Part shown: piece by piece, positions 16,685-25,051 of the stretch | How the letters are laid out: the number at the start of each line of letters is the position of its first letter | Numbering within the stretch: position 1 is the stretch's first letter | Source: Planctomycetota bacterium | Lineage (GTDB): Bacteria > Planctomycetota > Phycisphaerae > UBA1845 > PWPN01 | NCBI GenBank assembly: GCA_029550525.1 | Contig: JAKPHF010000064.1 | Coordinates: 124,001 to 188,000, forward strand | Reading direction: 5' to 3' | DNA: 64,000 nt | Program-made: the position numbers and the translations under genes | Notes under the pieces: model-generated | The model's database searches: none | What the model was told of the DNA's origin: nothing | What the model saw: only the letters and a program-made list of their open reading frames with translations

Positions 16685-18784
16685 ATGGCGTTTCTGCATC
16701 CATGGGCACTGGCGATCGGCGTGGCGGCGGTGGGCTTGCCGTTGTTCGTCCACTGGCTGACCCGTCCGCGCCCATACCGTCTGCCGCTCTCGACGTTGCG
16801 ATTCGTGCGCGAGGCCATTCACCAGCGGCGAGCCATTCATCGCCTGCGCGACTGGCTCATCCTCTCGCTTCGGATGCTGGCCGTGCTTCTGCTCGCGTGG
16901 GCGTTCTCGCGTCCGCTGATGGGCGGCCGCGAATTGGCCGGCGGCGATCCGGCCGGCCAGGCGTCCCGCGTGGTCATCCTGGACGTGAGCCAGAGCATGG
17001 CGGCCGTGCAACGCGGCATCGAGACGTTCGAGCGGGCACGATCGGCGGCAGCCGAGCATCTGGCGGGCTCGCCGGGCCTGCGTGGCGGGCTCATCCTTGC
17101 CGGCGCCCAGCCGCATCGCGTGTTCGACAATCTCTCGACCAATCTTGCTGATTTGCGGAGCGAACTGGCTCAGGCCCGGCCCCGGCCGGAACGCTGCGAC
17201 GCACAAAAGGCACTCATCGCCGCCGCCGATCTGCTTAGTCGTTCGGGCGGTCCGGAGCATCGGCGCGAACTCATCGTCATCACCGATCTGCAGGCGTCCA
17301 ACTGGAGGACGGCGGATTTTTCCGTCCTGCCGTCGGACACGGTCATTCGGCTGGAGTCGGTGGCGCTCGAGGAAACGCCGGGCAATCTCGCCATCGTGCG
17401 GGCGGGGCCGGGCGGTCGGGCAGAACTGGGCCGTCCGGTGCGGCTCGAAGTGGAAGTGGCCAATTACTCCGACACGCCGCGCACGGCCAACGTGGATGTG
17501 ACGCTCGGCAGCGCATCGTATCGGCTGGAAGGACTCTGCCCGGCAAACGGCAGCGTGGTGCTGACAGGCGACGCCGACCTGCAGGACGCGGGCTGGCAGA
17601 AGGGCGAGGCTCGATTGGTCGGCATCGACGACGCCATCGCGGCCGACAACGTGCGGCCGTTCGTGGTTGACGTGCGGCCGCAGCCGACGTTCGGCCTGGT
17701 GACGCGCGAGGAAGCCGACCGCCGCCCGTCGTCGAGCTACTACCTCGAACGAGCGCTGTCGCCGCAGTCAGCTCGTGAATCGGCGGCCGCTGAGCGAGTC
17801 GTGCGCATTCCGCCATCGCAAATTAACCGCGAAATGCTGGCGCCGGTGGATCTGATCGTGGTGGACCGGCCGGGCAAACTCGAAGCCGACGCCATCAATC
17901 TCATGACCGCGATGGTCGTGCGTGGCAAGCCCATGATCTACGTGGCGTCCGAACCTACCGATGCCGCCAACCTGGCCATGATCGCTCAGGCAGCTGGCGC
18001 GGACTTGAAGATGCCCGTGGAGTTCGCCGCGCCGGCCGCGCGGCAATCGCGGCGGTGGCTGTCGCTCGCGCGGTATCGGCGAGATCTGCCGCCGTTCAAC
18101 ATCTTCGGGCCACAGGTGGTCAACCTCGTCGAACCTTTGCGATTCACACGAGGGCTCGATACTCGCGTGGTCGACAGCGGTTTGCAGGACGACGTGTTGG
18201 CCGTGTACGGCGACGGGACGGCCGGCCTGGTGTGGACGGCGTGCGGGGCAGGTTCGCTGGCCGTGCTCAACGCGGACTTGGCCGAGTCGAACCTGCCACA
18301 GTCGGCGGCGTTCGTGCCGCTCCTGGGCGAGTTGGCGGGCAATCCACCGGCACGCAACGGGTCGAGCCACGCCCGGCATTGCGGCGAGCCGATGACGGTG
18401 TGGCTGCCGCCTGAAGCGGGCGCGGCACAAGGGCTTCAGATCGTGGGCGATTCGGGCGAGACGCAGGAGATGGGCGAACTCGTCGAAGAGCCCGCGGGCC
18501 TGGCGTGGCGCTGGTCGAGCGCGGGACCGCCCGGCGTGTACGAGGTGTTGCGGGACGGCCAGCCGGTGATGGCGGTGGCCACGGCCATTCCGCCCGAGGA
18601 GAGCGATTTGCGTGCCCTGCCATCGGCGGAAGTGGGCGACCGGCTGGCCGGCGGACGGAAGATCCACTACCGGTCGGTGACGGCCGGCTCGCGCAATCAG
18701 GACGATCTGTGGACGTGGATTGCCGTCGCGTGTGCGGCATTCATGCTGGTGGAGTTGGTGGCACTGAGGGCGTTCAGGACGTAG
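16685..18784 (+). CDS. BatA-type membrane protein with VWA domain
   Basis: The N-terminal 80 residues match the 'aerotolerance regulator N-terminal' (BatA) double-helix membrane module: MAFLHPWALAIGVAAVGLPL, then TRPRPYRLPLSTLRF, then a second helix near 59-74. A VWA domain follows from about residue 95, with DVSQS (Asp100) as the metal site. The middle of the protein has beta-rich segments likely to be periplasmic, and the last 20 residues form a helix near the C-terminus. It has 699 residues. The ATG at 16685 is preferred over the in-frame GTG at 16682. It lies in the MoxR operon and is likely a membrane partner of the ATPase. Confidence 0.88.
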   Translation: MAFLHPWALAIGVAAVGLPLFVHWLTRPRPYRLPLSTLRFVREAIHQRRAIHRLRDWLILSLRMLAVLLLAWAFSRPLMGGRELAGGDPAGQASRVVILDVSQSMAAVQRGIETFERARSAAAEHLAGSPGLRGGLILAGAQPHRVFDNLSTNLADLRSELAQARPRPERCDAQKALIAAADLLSRSGGPEHRRELIVITDLQASNWRTADFSVLPSDTVIRLESVALEETPGNLAIVRAGPGGRAELGRPVRLEVEVANYSDTPRTANVDVTLGSASYRLEGLCPANGSVVLTGDADLQDAGWQKGEARLVGIDDAIAADNVRPFVVDVRPQPTFGLVTREEADRRPSSSYYLERALSPQSARESAAAERVVRIPPSQINREMLAPVDLIVVDRPGKLEADAINLMTAMVVRGKPMIYVASEPTDAANLAMIAQAAGADLKMPVEFAAPAARQSRRWLSLARYRRDLPPFNIFGPQVVNLVEPLRFTRGLDTRVVDSGLQDDVLAVYGDGTAGLVWTACGAGSLAVLNADLAESNLPQSAAFVPLLGELAGNPPARNGSSHARHCGEPMTVWLPPEAGAAQGLQIVGDSGETQEMGELVEEPAGLAWRWSSAGPPGVYEVLRDGQPVMAVATAIPPEESDLRALPSAEVGDRLAGGRKIHYRSVTAGSRNQDDLWTWIAVACAAFMLVELVALRAFRT

Positions 18785-18834
18785 TCGAGTGCGCCGACGC
18801 ATATCGGGCGTGGCGCTAGTGATCGTGTGAGCTC

Positions 18835-21123
18835 ATGGGGCGTTTGACGGTTGAACCGCTGATTCCCGCGTCGCTGTGGCTGCTCCTGGCAGTCCTGGCG
18901 GTGCTGCTGCTGGCCTGGTATGCGGCGAGCCGTCCCGGCCGGATGGCCCGGCCGGTGTGGGTGCTCATCGTCTCGCTCATGGGCACGGGCCTGGCGCTCG
19001 TGTTGATCGTGCTGCTCAATCCCACGTGGATCGATCCGGTCGATCCGCCGCAGGGCAAGCCGCTGCTGACCATCGTGGTCGATGACTCGGCGAGCATGGC
19101 GGTCAAGGATGCCGGTGAGACCGGCACGCGCTTCGACATTGCCCGGCGGACGGCGAATCAGCTCGCCCGGGATCTTGCGGGACGCTTCGAGGTTCGGTTG
19201 CGGTCGTTTGCCGCCGAGGTAGCGCCGACTGAGACTAGCGAATTGGACGCTCGCAAGCCCGAGGGACCGCTGACCGATCTGACAGCGGCCGTGGCGGGCA
19301 GCGTCGAAGCCGATCGGCCGGCCGGCCAGGCCGTCGTTCTTATCAGTGACGGTATCCACAACGCGGGCGGGGGGACCCGCGAACTGCGGGCCGCTATCCG
19401 TGCCGCGCGGGCGGCCGGGGCGCCGGTCTACACGCACGCCCTCGGGCGGGCCGATGTTCCCGACGTCTTCGATCTGGAAGCCGAGATTCGCTCGCCACGG
19501 CAACTGGCATACGTGGGGCAGCAGGTGCCCATCACCGTGCGTGTGCGCGAGCGAGGTGGGCCGGGCGGCAACGTCGAAGTCACGCTCCTGCACGATGGAC
19601 AGCCTGTCGAGACGCGGACGGTCACACTGCCGCCGAGCGGCGTGGCTGAAGCCGAGTTTAAGGTGGGTCGCGATGCCCCGGGCATATACCGCTACGAGGC
19701 CCGCGTTCAGCCTCGGCCGGGCGAACTGATCGCCATCAACAATACCGCCGTCCAGTTCCTGGAGGTGGTCAACGAGCCCATCCGCGTGCTCTTGCTGGAA
19801 GGCAAGCCCTACTGGGACGGCAAGTTCCTCATGCGCACGCTGGCCGCGGACCCGGTGGTCGCGCTGGACAGCGTGGTGCGGATGGCCGAGGGCCGATACC
19901 TCCGGCGAGCACTGGATCCTGTTCCCGCCACGCAGCCGGAAGCGGACAGTGCCCGTGACGAGCGCTGGAAGGTGATCCCCAGTGCGACCGACATCCTGGC
20001 CGATCCGCAGGCCCTGGAAGCCTATCAGATCGTGGTGCTCGGACGCGATACGCAACTGTTCTTGAACGACACCGCGCTGACCAACCTGCGGCGCTGGATC
20101 TCGCGTCAGGGCGGATCGCTCGTGTGCTACCGAGGTTCGCCGGCGGTGCAGATCGGGCGCAAACTTGCTCAGATCCTGCCCGTGGAGTGGGCAGAAGGCA
20201 CGGAATCGCGCTTCCACGTGCAGTTGACCGAGGAAGGCGAGTCGCTGCGCTGGCTGGGCGATCTGGACGGCCGGCTCGACGGCGGAACGCTGGCCGCGTT
20301 GCCCACGCTGGCCACCGCTTCGCGTGTGCAGAAGCCGCGCCCGCTCGCCACCGTTTTGGCCACGGCGGGCAAGTCGTCGGACGGCCAGACCTGGCCCGTG
20401 ATCACGAGTCAAAATTATGGCACGGGCAAGATTGTGGTAATCGAAGGGGCGGGCATGTGGCGGTGGGCGTTCCTGCCGCCGCAGCATCAGGAGCACGGAG
20501 CCGTCTACGGCACGCTCTGGCAGAGCCTCATGCGCTGGCTGGTCAGCGGGACCGCGTTGCGACCCGGTCAGGAAGTGGACCTGCGCTGCGACCGCGTGCT
20601 TTTCGAGTCGAGCGAGGTGGCGTGGGCCACGCTGCTTCTGAGCGAAACGGCTCTCGGCCGGGGTGTGCCGTCCGTGGAACTGTTCGTCGTCGGTGAGGAC
20701 AACGCTATCGGCAGCTTCACGCCGAGCGCTGCCGGCGACGACCCCGGCGTGTTCCGCGTGAGCTTCGGCCCGTTGCCGCCCGGGCAGTACGAAGTTCGCG
20801 TGGCCGAGACGCCGGGCGTGGAATCGGTGGCTTGGGCGCTGCCGCCCTTCGCCCGGTTCGACGTGCGGGCGCCGGTGCGCGAGCAGCTGGAATTGGCGGC
20901 TCGCCCCGACCTCATGAGCCTGATCGCCCATGAGAGCGGCGGGGCGGTGCTGACGACGGGCTCGGCTCGCGAAGTGCTCGATGCGTTCGAGCAGTTCCGC
21001 CGGCAGACGCAGCCCGAGCGCGTCCGGAAGATCCCCGCGTGGGATCGTTGGTACGTGCTCGTTGGCGTCTTGGGCGTGTGGGCCACCGCTTGGGGCGTAC
21101 GGCGAAGAGCCGGACTGATCTAG
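18835..21123 (+). CDS. Large VWA/GATase-like membrane protein of the MoxR operon
   Basis: A 762-residue membrane protein with two N-terminal helices (about 12-32 and 38-62), then a VWA-like domain whose DDSAS (Asp83) forms an intact DxSxS site. A long beta-rich periplasmic part follows, including a segment (about 300-560) with the look of the class-I glutamine-amidotransferase-like domain found in planctomycetal proteins of this cluster; catalytic Cys is not evident. A C-terminal helix is near 740-755. It is the second VWA partner in the operon, immediately after the BatA-type protein. Confidence 0.82.
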   Translation: MGRLTVEPLIPASLWLLLAVLAVLLLAWYAASRPGRMARPVWVLIVSLMGTGLALVLIVLLNPTWIDPVDPPQGKPLLTIVVDDSASMAVKDAGETGTRFDIARRTANQLARDLAGRFEVRLRSFAAEVAPTETSELDARKPEGPLTDLTAAVAGSVEADRPAGQAVVLISDGIHNAGGGTRELRAAIRAARAAGAPVYTHALGRADVPDVFDLEAEIRSPRQLAYVGQQVPITVRVRERGGPGGNVEVTLLHDGQPVETRTVTLPPSGVAEAEFKVGRDAPGIYRYEARVQPRPGELIAINNTAVQFLEVVNEPIRVLLLEGKPYWDGKFLMRTLAADPVVALDSVVRMAEGRYLRRALDPVPATQPEADSARDERWKVIPSATDILADPQALEAYQIVVLGRDTQLFLNDTALTNLRRWISRQGGSLVCYRGSPAVQIGRKLAQILPVEWAEGTESRFHVQLTEEGESLRWLGDLDGRLDGGTLAALPTLATASRVQKPRPLATVLATAGKSSDGQTWPVITSQNYGTGKIVVIEGAGMWRWAFLPPQHQEHGAVYGTLWQSLMRWLVSGTALRPGQEVDLRCDRVLFESSEVAWATLLLSETALGRGVPSVELFVVGEDNAIGSFTPSAAGDDPGVFRVSFGPLPPGQYEVRVAETPGVESVAWALPPFARFDVRAPVREQLELAARPDLMSLIAHESGGAVLTTGSAREVLDAFEQFRRQTQPERVRKIPAWDRWYVLVGVLGVWATAWGVRRRAGLI

Positions 21124-21125
21124 CA

Positions 21126-21148
21126 GGGGGGCGGGCAGACGCCCCGCC
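21126..21148. repeat. GGGCGGGCAGACGCCCCGCC palindrome
   Basis: Short GC palindrome of the GGCGGGC(G/A)-GAC/CTC-GCCCGCC family, placed between two genes of the MoxR operon. Other copies are at 14228-14250, 28953-28978, 35535-35561, 53133-53159, 63108-63133 and 63202-63227. Confidence 0.6.
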
Positions 21149-21197
21149 AAAGAGTGACGGCATTCGTGCAGCACTCGTAGTGAGTGCGGGCTGGCGT

Positions 21198-24098
21198 ATG
21201 ACGATGAACACGACTCAAATCGGCAACGCAATCTCGCAGGCGCAGGCCCGCGGCAGCCTGGCCCGATCGTTGCAACGATTCCGCGGCCGCGTGCTGGCCG
21301 TCGGCGCCGGTTCTGGGCTGGCCTGGGGCGTGGCCGGCGCCATCGCGTGCCTGATTGCCGGCACCTGGTCGGACCTGGTGTTCGAGTTGTCGCCGGCGCT
21401 GCGGATCGGCGTGCTCGCCGCCTCGGCGGGATTCGGCCTCTTGCTTTTTGTCCTCATCGTCGCGCGTGCATGGCAGGCGGGCCGGTCACAAACGCTGGCT
21501 CGCCGGCTGGATCACGTCGGTGGCACGGGCGGACAAATACTCACCGGCGTCGATCTCCTCGAAGACCCGCAGTCGAGGTCGCCGCTGGCCGGCGGCCTGG
21601 CGCACATGGCCATCGAGCGGGCAGCTTACCTGGCGGCCAAGGTGGCACCGCGGCAAGCCGCTCCGACCAAGCCGTTCGTGATCGCCTGCGGTGCATTGCT
21701 CATCGGTGTAGCGGTGATCGGCGGCGCGCTGCTGGCGGCCCGGTCCATGGTCGTGACCGAATACCTGCGCTTCTCCGATCCGTTCGGCGATCATCCGCCG
21801 TATTCGCGCGTATCGTTTGCCGTCGAGCCGGGCAACGGCCGCACGATTTACGGCGCCAGTCAGGAGATCCGCGTCATCACGTCCGGTCCTCCCGTCGATC
21901 GGCTCGAATTGGTGCTCTTGCCGCTCCAACCGGAATCGAACGATCCCGGCTCGAACACGAAACGGCGGGCAAGCGACAAGGCGAGTGGCGGCGAGGAAGT
22001 GCTGCCCATGTTCGGCGAGCCAGGCGGTGTGTGGCGGGCGACCATCGCGTCCGTGACCACGCCGCTGCGTTACTACGTGCGCTGCGATGCCGGCCGAAGT
22101 CATGGATTCTCGCTCGGCGTGATCACGCTGCCCCGTATCGAAGGTGTGCGCTTCCGCGTGACGCCGCCGGCGTACACCAATCGCGGTTCATACGAGGGCG
22201 GCCTGCCCCAGGGCGGTCTGTCCGGACTTCCGGGCACGACCGTGCAGATCTGGGCGAAAAGCAATCGGCCGCTCGCCGGTGGATCGCTGCGGCTTTCCTT
22301 CGGCAAGGCCGATTCGCCCGCAGCGACGTTGGAGATGGTTCCGAGCACGCCCGGCGAACACGAAGTGAGTGCGACGTTCGAGATTCGCGAGCCTGGACGC
22401 CTCGAGTTGCGCGTGCGCGACGTGGACGGCCAGGACTCGCAGGATACGTTCGCCACGGCCTTCACCGTGCGAGCCGACGAACGGCCTTTCGTGCGCGTGC
22501 TCGATCCGCCGCCGGTCTCGCTGGCCACGTGTGAAGCGGCGGTCCCGGTGGTGGTGGCGGCCGAGGATGACTACGGACTGGCGCGGCTCAGTCTGTACCG
22601 GAGTCTCAACGATTCGCGGGCGTTGCCGGTGGACCTGCCGCTGCCGACGTCACCCCCGGTGACACGGCAGAATCAGACCTCGGCGCTGGCGGTGCCCGCA
22701 TACGGCTTGCGGCCGGGTGACGAGATCAAGCTGTTCGCCCGCGTCGAGGATAACGATCCGGCCGGGGCCAAGGGTGCGGAAAGTCCCATCGCCGTCGTGC
22801 GCATCATCTCGCAGGAGGAGTACGAGCAGTTGGTGCTGGCTCGCAAGGGCATCGAATTGCTCCGGGCCAAGTATGAACGGGCCCGCCGCCGGATGGAGGA
22901 GATCGGTCGGCAGATCGAAGAACTGCAGAAGGAGCTCGCCGCGGAGTCGGACGAAATACCGCTCTCGGATGAAGCGAAGAAGAAGCTGGCGGATCTGGCG
23001 GAGCGCATGAGGAAAGCATCGGAGGAGATCGCCCGATCGGCCGAGAGCAGTCTGCCGTTTGACATCGACACGAATATGAATGAGCACCTGAAGATCCTGG
23101 CCGCCAAGCTGGGCGAGGCCGCCGAAGCGGTGGATGAATTCGCCGACTCCGAGCCGAGTCCGACCGCCGGTGAAGCCAAGGAAGGGCTCGAAGCCATCCG
23201 CAAGTTCACGCAGGGCGAGAAGGAGCAGTACGAGGCGCAGACGACCAAACCGCTGGAATATCTGGCCAAGGTGTATCGGCTCATGCAGGATGAAGCCCGG
23301 TTCACGGCGCTCTACAAGCGGCAACTGGAGCTGGCCGACCGATTGGAGTCGCTGCGCGGCAACGACAGCGGCGAGGAAGCTGCCACTCGGGCTCGCATGC
23401 GCGAGTTGGAATCCGAGCAGTTCGCGATTCGCGAGGACTTGAAGAGGCTATTGCGAGATATCGAGAATCACGCGCAAGCCTTGCCCGACGATCCGGGGTT
23501 GGATCAACTCCGCGAGACCGCTTCCTCGTTTGCCGCCGCGCTGCGGGAGAGCGGGGCGGGCGAGGCCATGGCCGACGCCGAGGCTGGGCTGGCGGCGTTC
23601 TCGGGCACGCGCGGCGCGGAAGGGGCTCGCGAAGCCGAGCAGATTCTCAAACGGTTCGTCGGACAGTGCCAATCCATGGGACAAAGCGGCCAGGAGTGTC
23701 TGAAGTTCGCGCCGGGGCTCGGCGACAACCTCGGCAACTCCGTCGAGCAGTTGCTGGCCACGGCCGGCATGAGCACGGGGCCAGGGGTGTCAGGCACCGG
23801 CGGCGGCTACAGCGCACAGATGAGCACGCTGGAGAATGTCGGACTGTTCGGCCAGTTGCCGGCGCTGGGGGGCGGCGAGCTGGGCGATGAGGATGGCCCG
23901 GGCGGGCAGGCGGCTCTGGCCGGGCGCGGCGGGCATGAGGGCAATTTCGAAAGCGGCGAACCCGGCCGCGTCGATCCGCTCGAAGCACTGCGGGCTGCCG
24001 GTACGGGGCAGCATCTCGTGCCGCCCGAGTACCGCCAGCGCGTCGGGACGTATTTCGAGCGCATCGCCGATGAGATCGGCCAAGAGGAGCAGCGCTAG
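21198..24098 (+). CDS. DUF4175-like membrane protein with long coiled coil
   Basis: A 966-residue protein. Three hydrophobic segments (about 30-50, 57-80 and 160-180) are separated by a basic loop. A beta-sandwich-rich region follows, and then a long charged coiled coil from about residue 535 to 800 (for example ARRRMEEIGRQIEELQKELA). A Gly-rich tail comes last. The arrangement resembles DUF4175-type proteins found with MoxR/VWA genes. The ATG at 21198 begins MTMNTTQIG; ATG 21204 is an alternative. It probably tethers or scaffolds the VWA proteins (inference from context). Confidence 0.78.
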   Translation: MTMNTTQIGNAISQAQARGSLARSLQRFRGRVLAVGAGSGLAWGVAGAIACLIAGTWSDLVFELSPALRIGVLAASAGFGLLLFVLIVARAWQAGRSQTLARRLDHVGGTGGQILTGVDLLEDPQSRSPLAGGLAHMAIERAAYLAAKVAPRQAAPTKPFVIACGALLIGVAVIGGALLAARSMVVTEYLRFSDPFGDHPPYSRVSFAVEPGNGRTIYGASQEIRVITSGPPVDRLELVLLPLQPESNDPGSNTKRRASDKASGGEEVLPMFGEPGGVWRATIASVTTPLRYYVRCDAGRSHGFSLGVITLPRIEGVRFRVTPPAYTNRGSYEGGLPQGGLSGLPGTTVQIWAKSNRPLAGGSLRLSFGKADSPAATLEMVPSTPGEHEVSATFEIREPGRLELRVRDVDGQDSQDTFATAFTVRADERPFVRVLDPPPVSLATCEAAVPVVVAAEDDYGLARLSLYRSLNDSRALPVDLPLPTSPPVTRQNQTSALAVPAYGLRPGDEIKLFARVEDNDPAGAKGAESPIAVVRIISQEEYEQLVLARKGIELLRAKYERARRRMEEIGRQIEELQKELAAESDEIPLSDEAKKKLADLAERMRKASEEIARSAESSLPFDIDTNMNEHLKILAAKLGEAAEAVDEFADSEPSPTAGEAKEGLEAIRKFTQGEKEQYEAQTTKPLEYLAKVYRLMQDEARFTALYKRQLELADRLESLRGNDSGEEAATRARMRELESEQFAIREDLKRLLRDIENHAQALPDDPGLDQLRETASSFAAALRESGAGEAMADAEAGLAAFSGTRGAEGAREAEQILKRFVGQCQSMGQSGQECLKFAPGLGDNLGNSVEQLLATAGMSTGPGVSGTGGGYSAQMSTLENVGLFGQLPALGGGELGDEDGPGGQAALAGRGGHEGNFESGEPGRVDPLEALRAAGTGQHLVPPEYRQRVGTYFERIADEIGQEEQR

Positions 24099-24112
24099 TG
24101 TGAGAAGGTGAT

Positions 24113-24182
24113 GGTGCAGGCATCCTACATTGTGGTGCGGGCATCCTGCCTGCACATGTGCACGCTGGAAGCGTGCACCATG
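24113..24182. repeat. GCAGGCATCCTGCCTGC / GCACGCTGGAAGCGTGC repeat
   Basis: Intergenic repeat with two adjacent palindromes: GCGGGCATCCTGCCTGC and GCACGCTGGAAGCGTGC. A partial first copy precedes it. It is the most complete plus-oriented copy of this family besides 45683-45731. Confidence 0.7.
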
Positions 24183-24210
24183 AGTTGTAGCATTTGAGGG
24201 TGAGCGAGTT

Positions 24211-24960
24211 ATGCGTCTCACATACCTTTTGTCCGTAATCGTGGTCGGCTCGGTTTTTGCACAGACCGATGTGCCGGTTGCCACAAGGCCGGCCTCGACG
24301 GTTCAACTCGCCGCGTCGGTCAAACCGCCGACGACACGGCCCGCGTTCGTCGAGCCCAAGCAGGTCGGCGGCGAGCCCGACGGCATCGTGCAGATCGCCA
24401 ACCTCGTCTATGCCGGGACCAAGTCCAGCCGCTGTTTCTCGGATCATTTCCTGGTCAAGGCGGAAAAGGAGTCGGCCATCTCCACCAGCCGGCGGTTTCA
24501 TGCGGTCAAGCTCGGCTCGGACGATCTGTTCGACTTCCCCATGGTCATCATGACCGGCGAGGGCGAGTTCGTCCTCACCGAGCAGGAGCGCGAAAACCTC
24601 CGCAAGTATTGTGAGAACGGCGGCGTTGTGCTGGCCTCCGCGGGCTGCTCGTCGGAGCCGTGGGATCGCGCGTTTCGTCAGGAGATGGCCACCGTCTTTC
24701 CGGGCGCGTCGCTGGATCCGATCGGCATGGACCATCCCATCTTTCACATGGTGTACGAGATCCCCGTGTTGCGGGCGGCTCACGGCCAACCCCGACCGCT
24801 TGAAGCGGTTTCGTTCGGCGGGCGCTTGGCCATCATCTACTCGCGTGACGGTTTGAACGATACCGCTCATGCCCACGGTTGCTGCTGTTGCGGAGGCAAC
24901 GAGATCACCAACGCGATCGAGGTGAATGTGAATATCCTGGCGTATGCGTTGATGTATTGA
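24211..24960 (+). CDS. Exported DUF4159 protein
   Basis: DUF4159 is a family of unknown biochemical role that recurs in MoxR/VWA clusters. The 249-residue protein starts with a signal peptide (MRLTYLLSVIVVGSVFAQ) and a TRPAS-type linker. The conserved core covers YAGTKSSRCFSDHF, FDFPMVIMTGEGEFVLTEQE, NGGVVLASAGCSS and a late GMDHPIFHMVYEIP. The C-terminus carries a striking HAHGCCCCGGNE cluster (bases about 24867-24903), which might bind a metal; this is only inferred. GAGGGTGAG precedes the ATG. It is the sixth gene of the operon. Confidence 0.87.
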   Translation: MRLTYLLSVIVVGSVFAQTDVPVATRPASTVQLAASVKPPTTRPAFVEPKQVGGEPDGIVQIANLVYAGTKSSRCFSDHFLVKAEKESAISTSRRFHAVKLGSDDLFDFPMVIMTGEGEFVLTEQERENLRKYCENGGVVLASAGCSSEPWDRAFRQEMATVFPGASLDPIGMDHPIFHMVYEIPVLRAAHGQPRPLEAVSFGGRLAIIYSRDGLNDTAHAHGCCCCGGNEITNAIEVNVNILAYALMY

Positions 24961-25000
24961 GGGCAGGGGCTGGGGACTGGGGGCCAGGGGCTGGCGAGGA
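24961..25000. repeat. GGGGCTGGGGACTGGGG low-complexity repeat
   Basis: A run of GGGGCTGGGGACTGGGGG type joins the DUF4159 gene to the next gene. The same word in reverse complement is at 53225-53262, so this is an interspersed family in both orientations. Confidence 0.6.
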
Positions 25001-25051
25001 GCGTCTCGGGGAGTGGGCGTCTTGCTCGCCTGAACGATCGGGTGTGGGGCC

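Noticed and set aside
18697-21231. Large open frame on the minus strand opposite the VWA protein
   Set aside because: It lies wholly antisense to a clear gene, and high GC content produces such long shadows; it has low-complexity His/Arg/Ala composition and no family signal.
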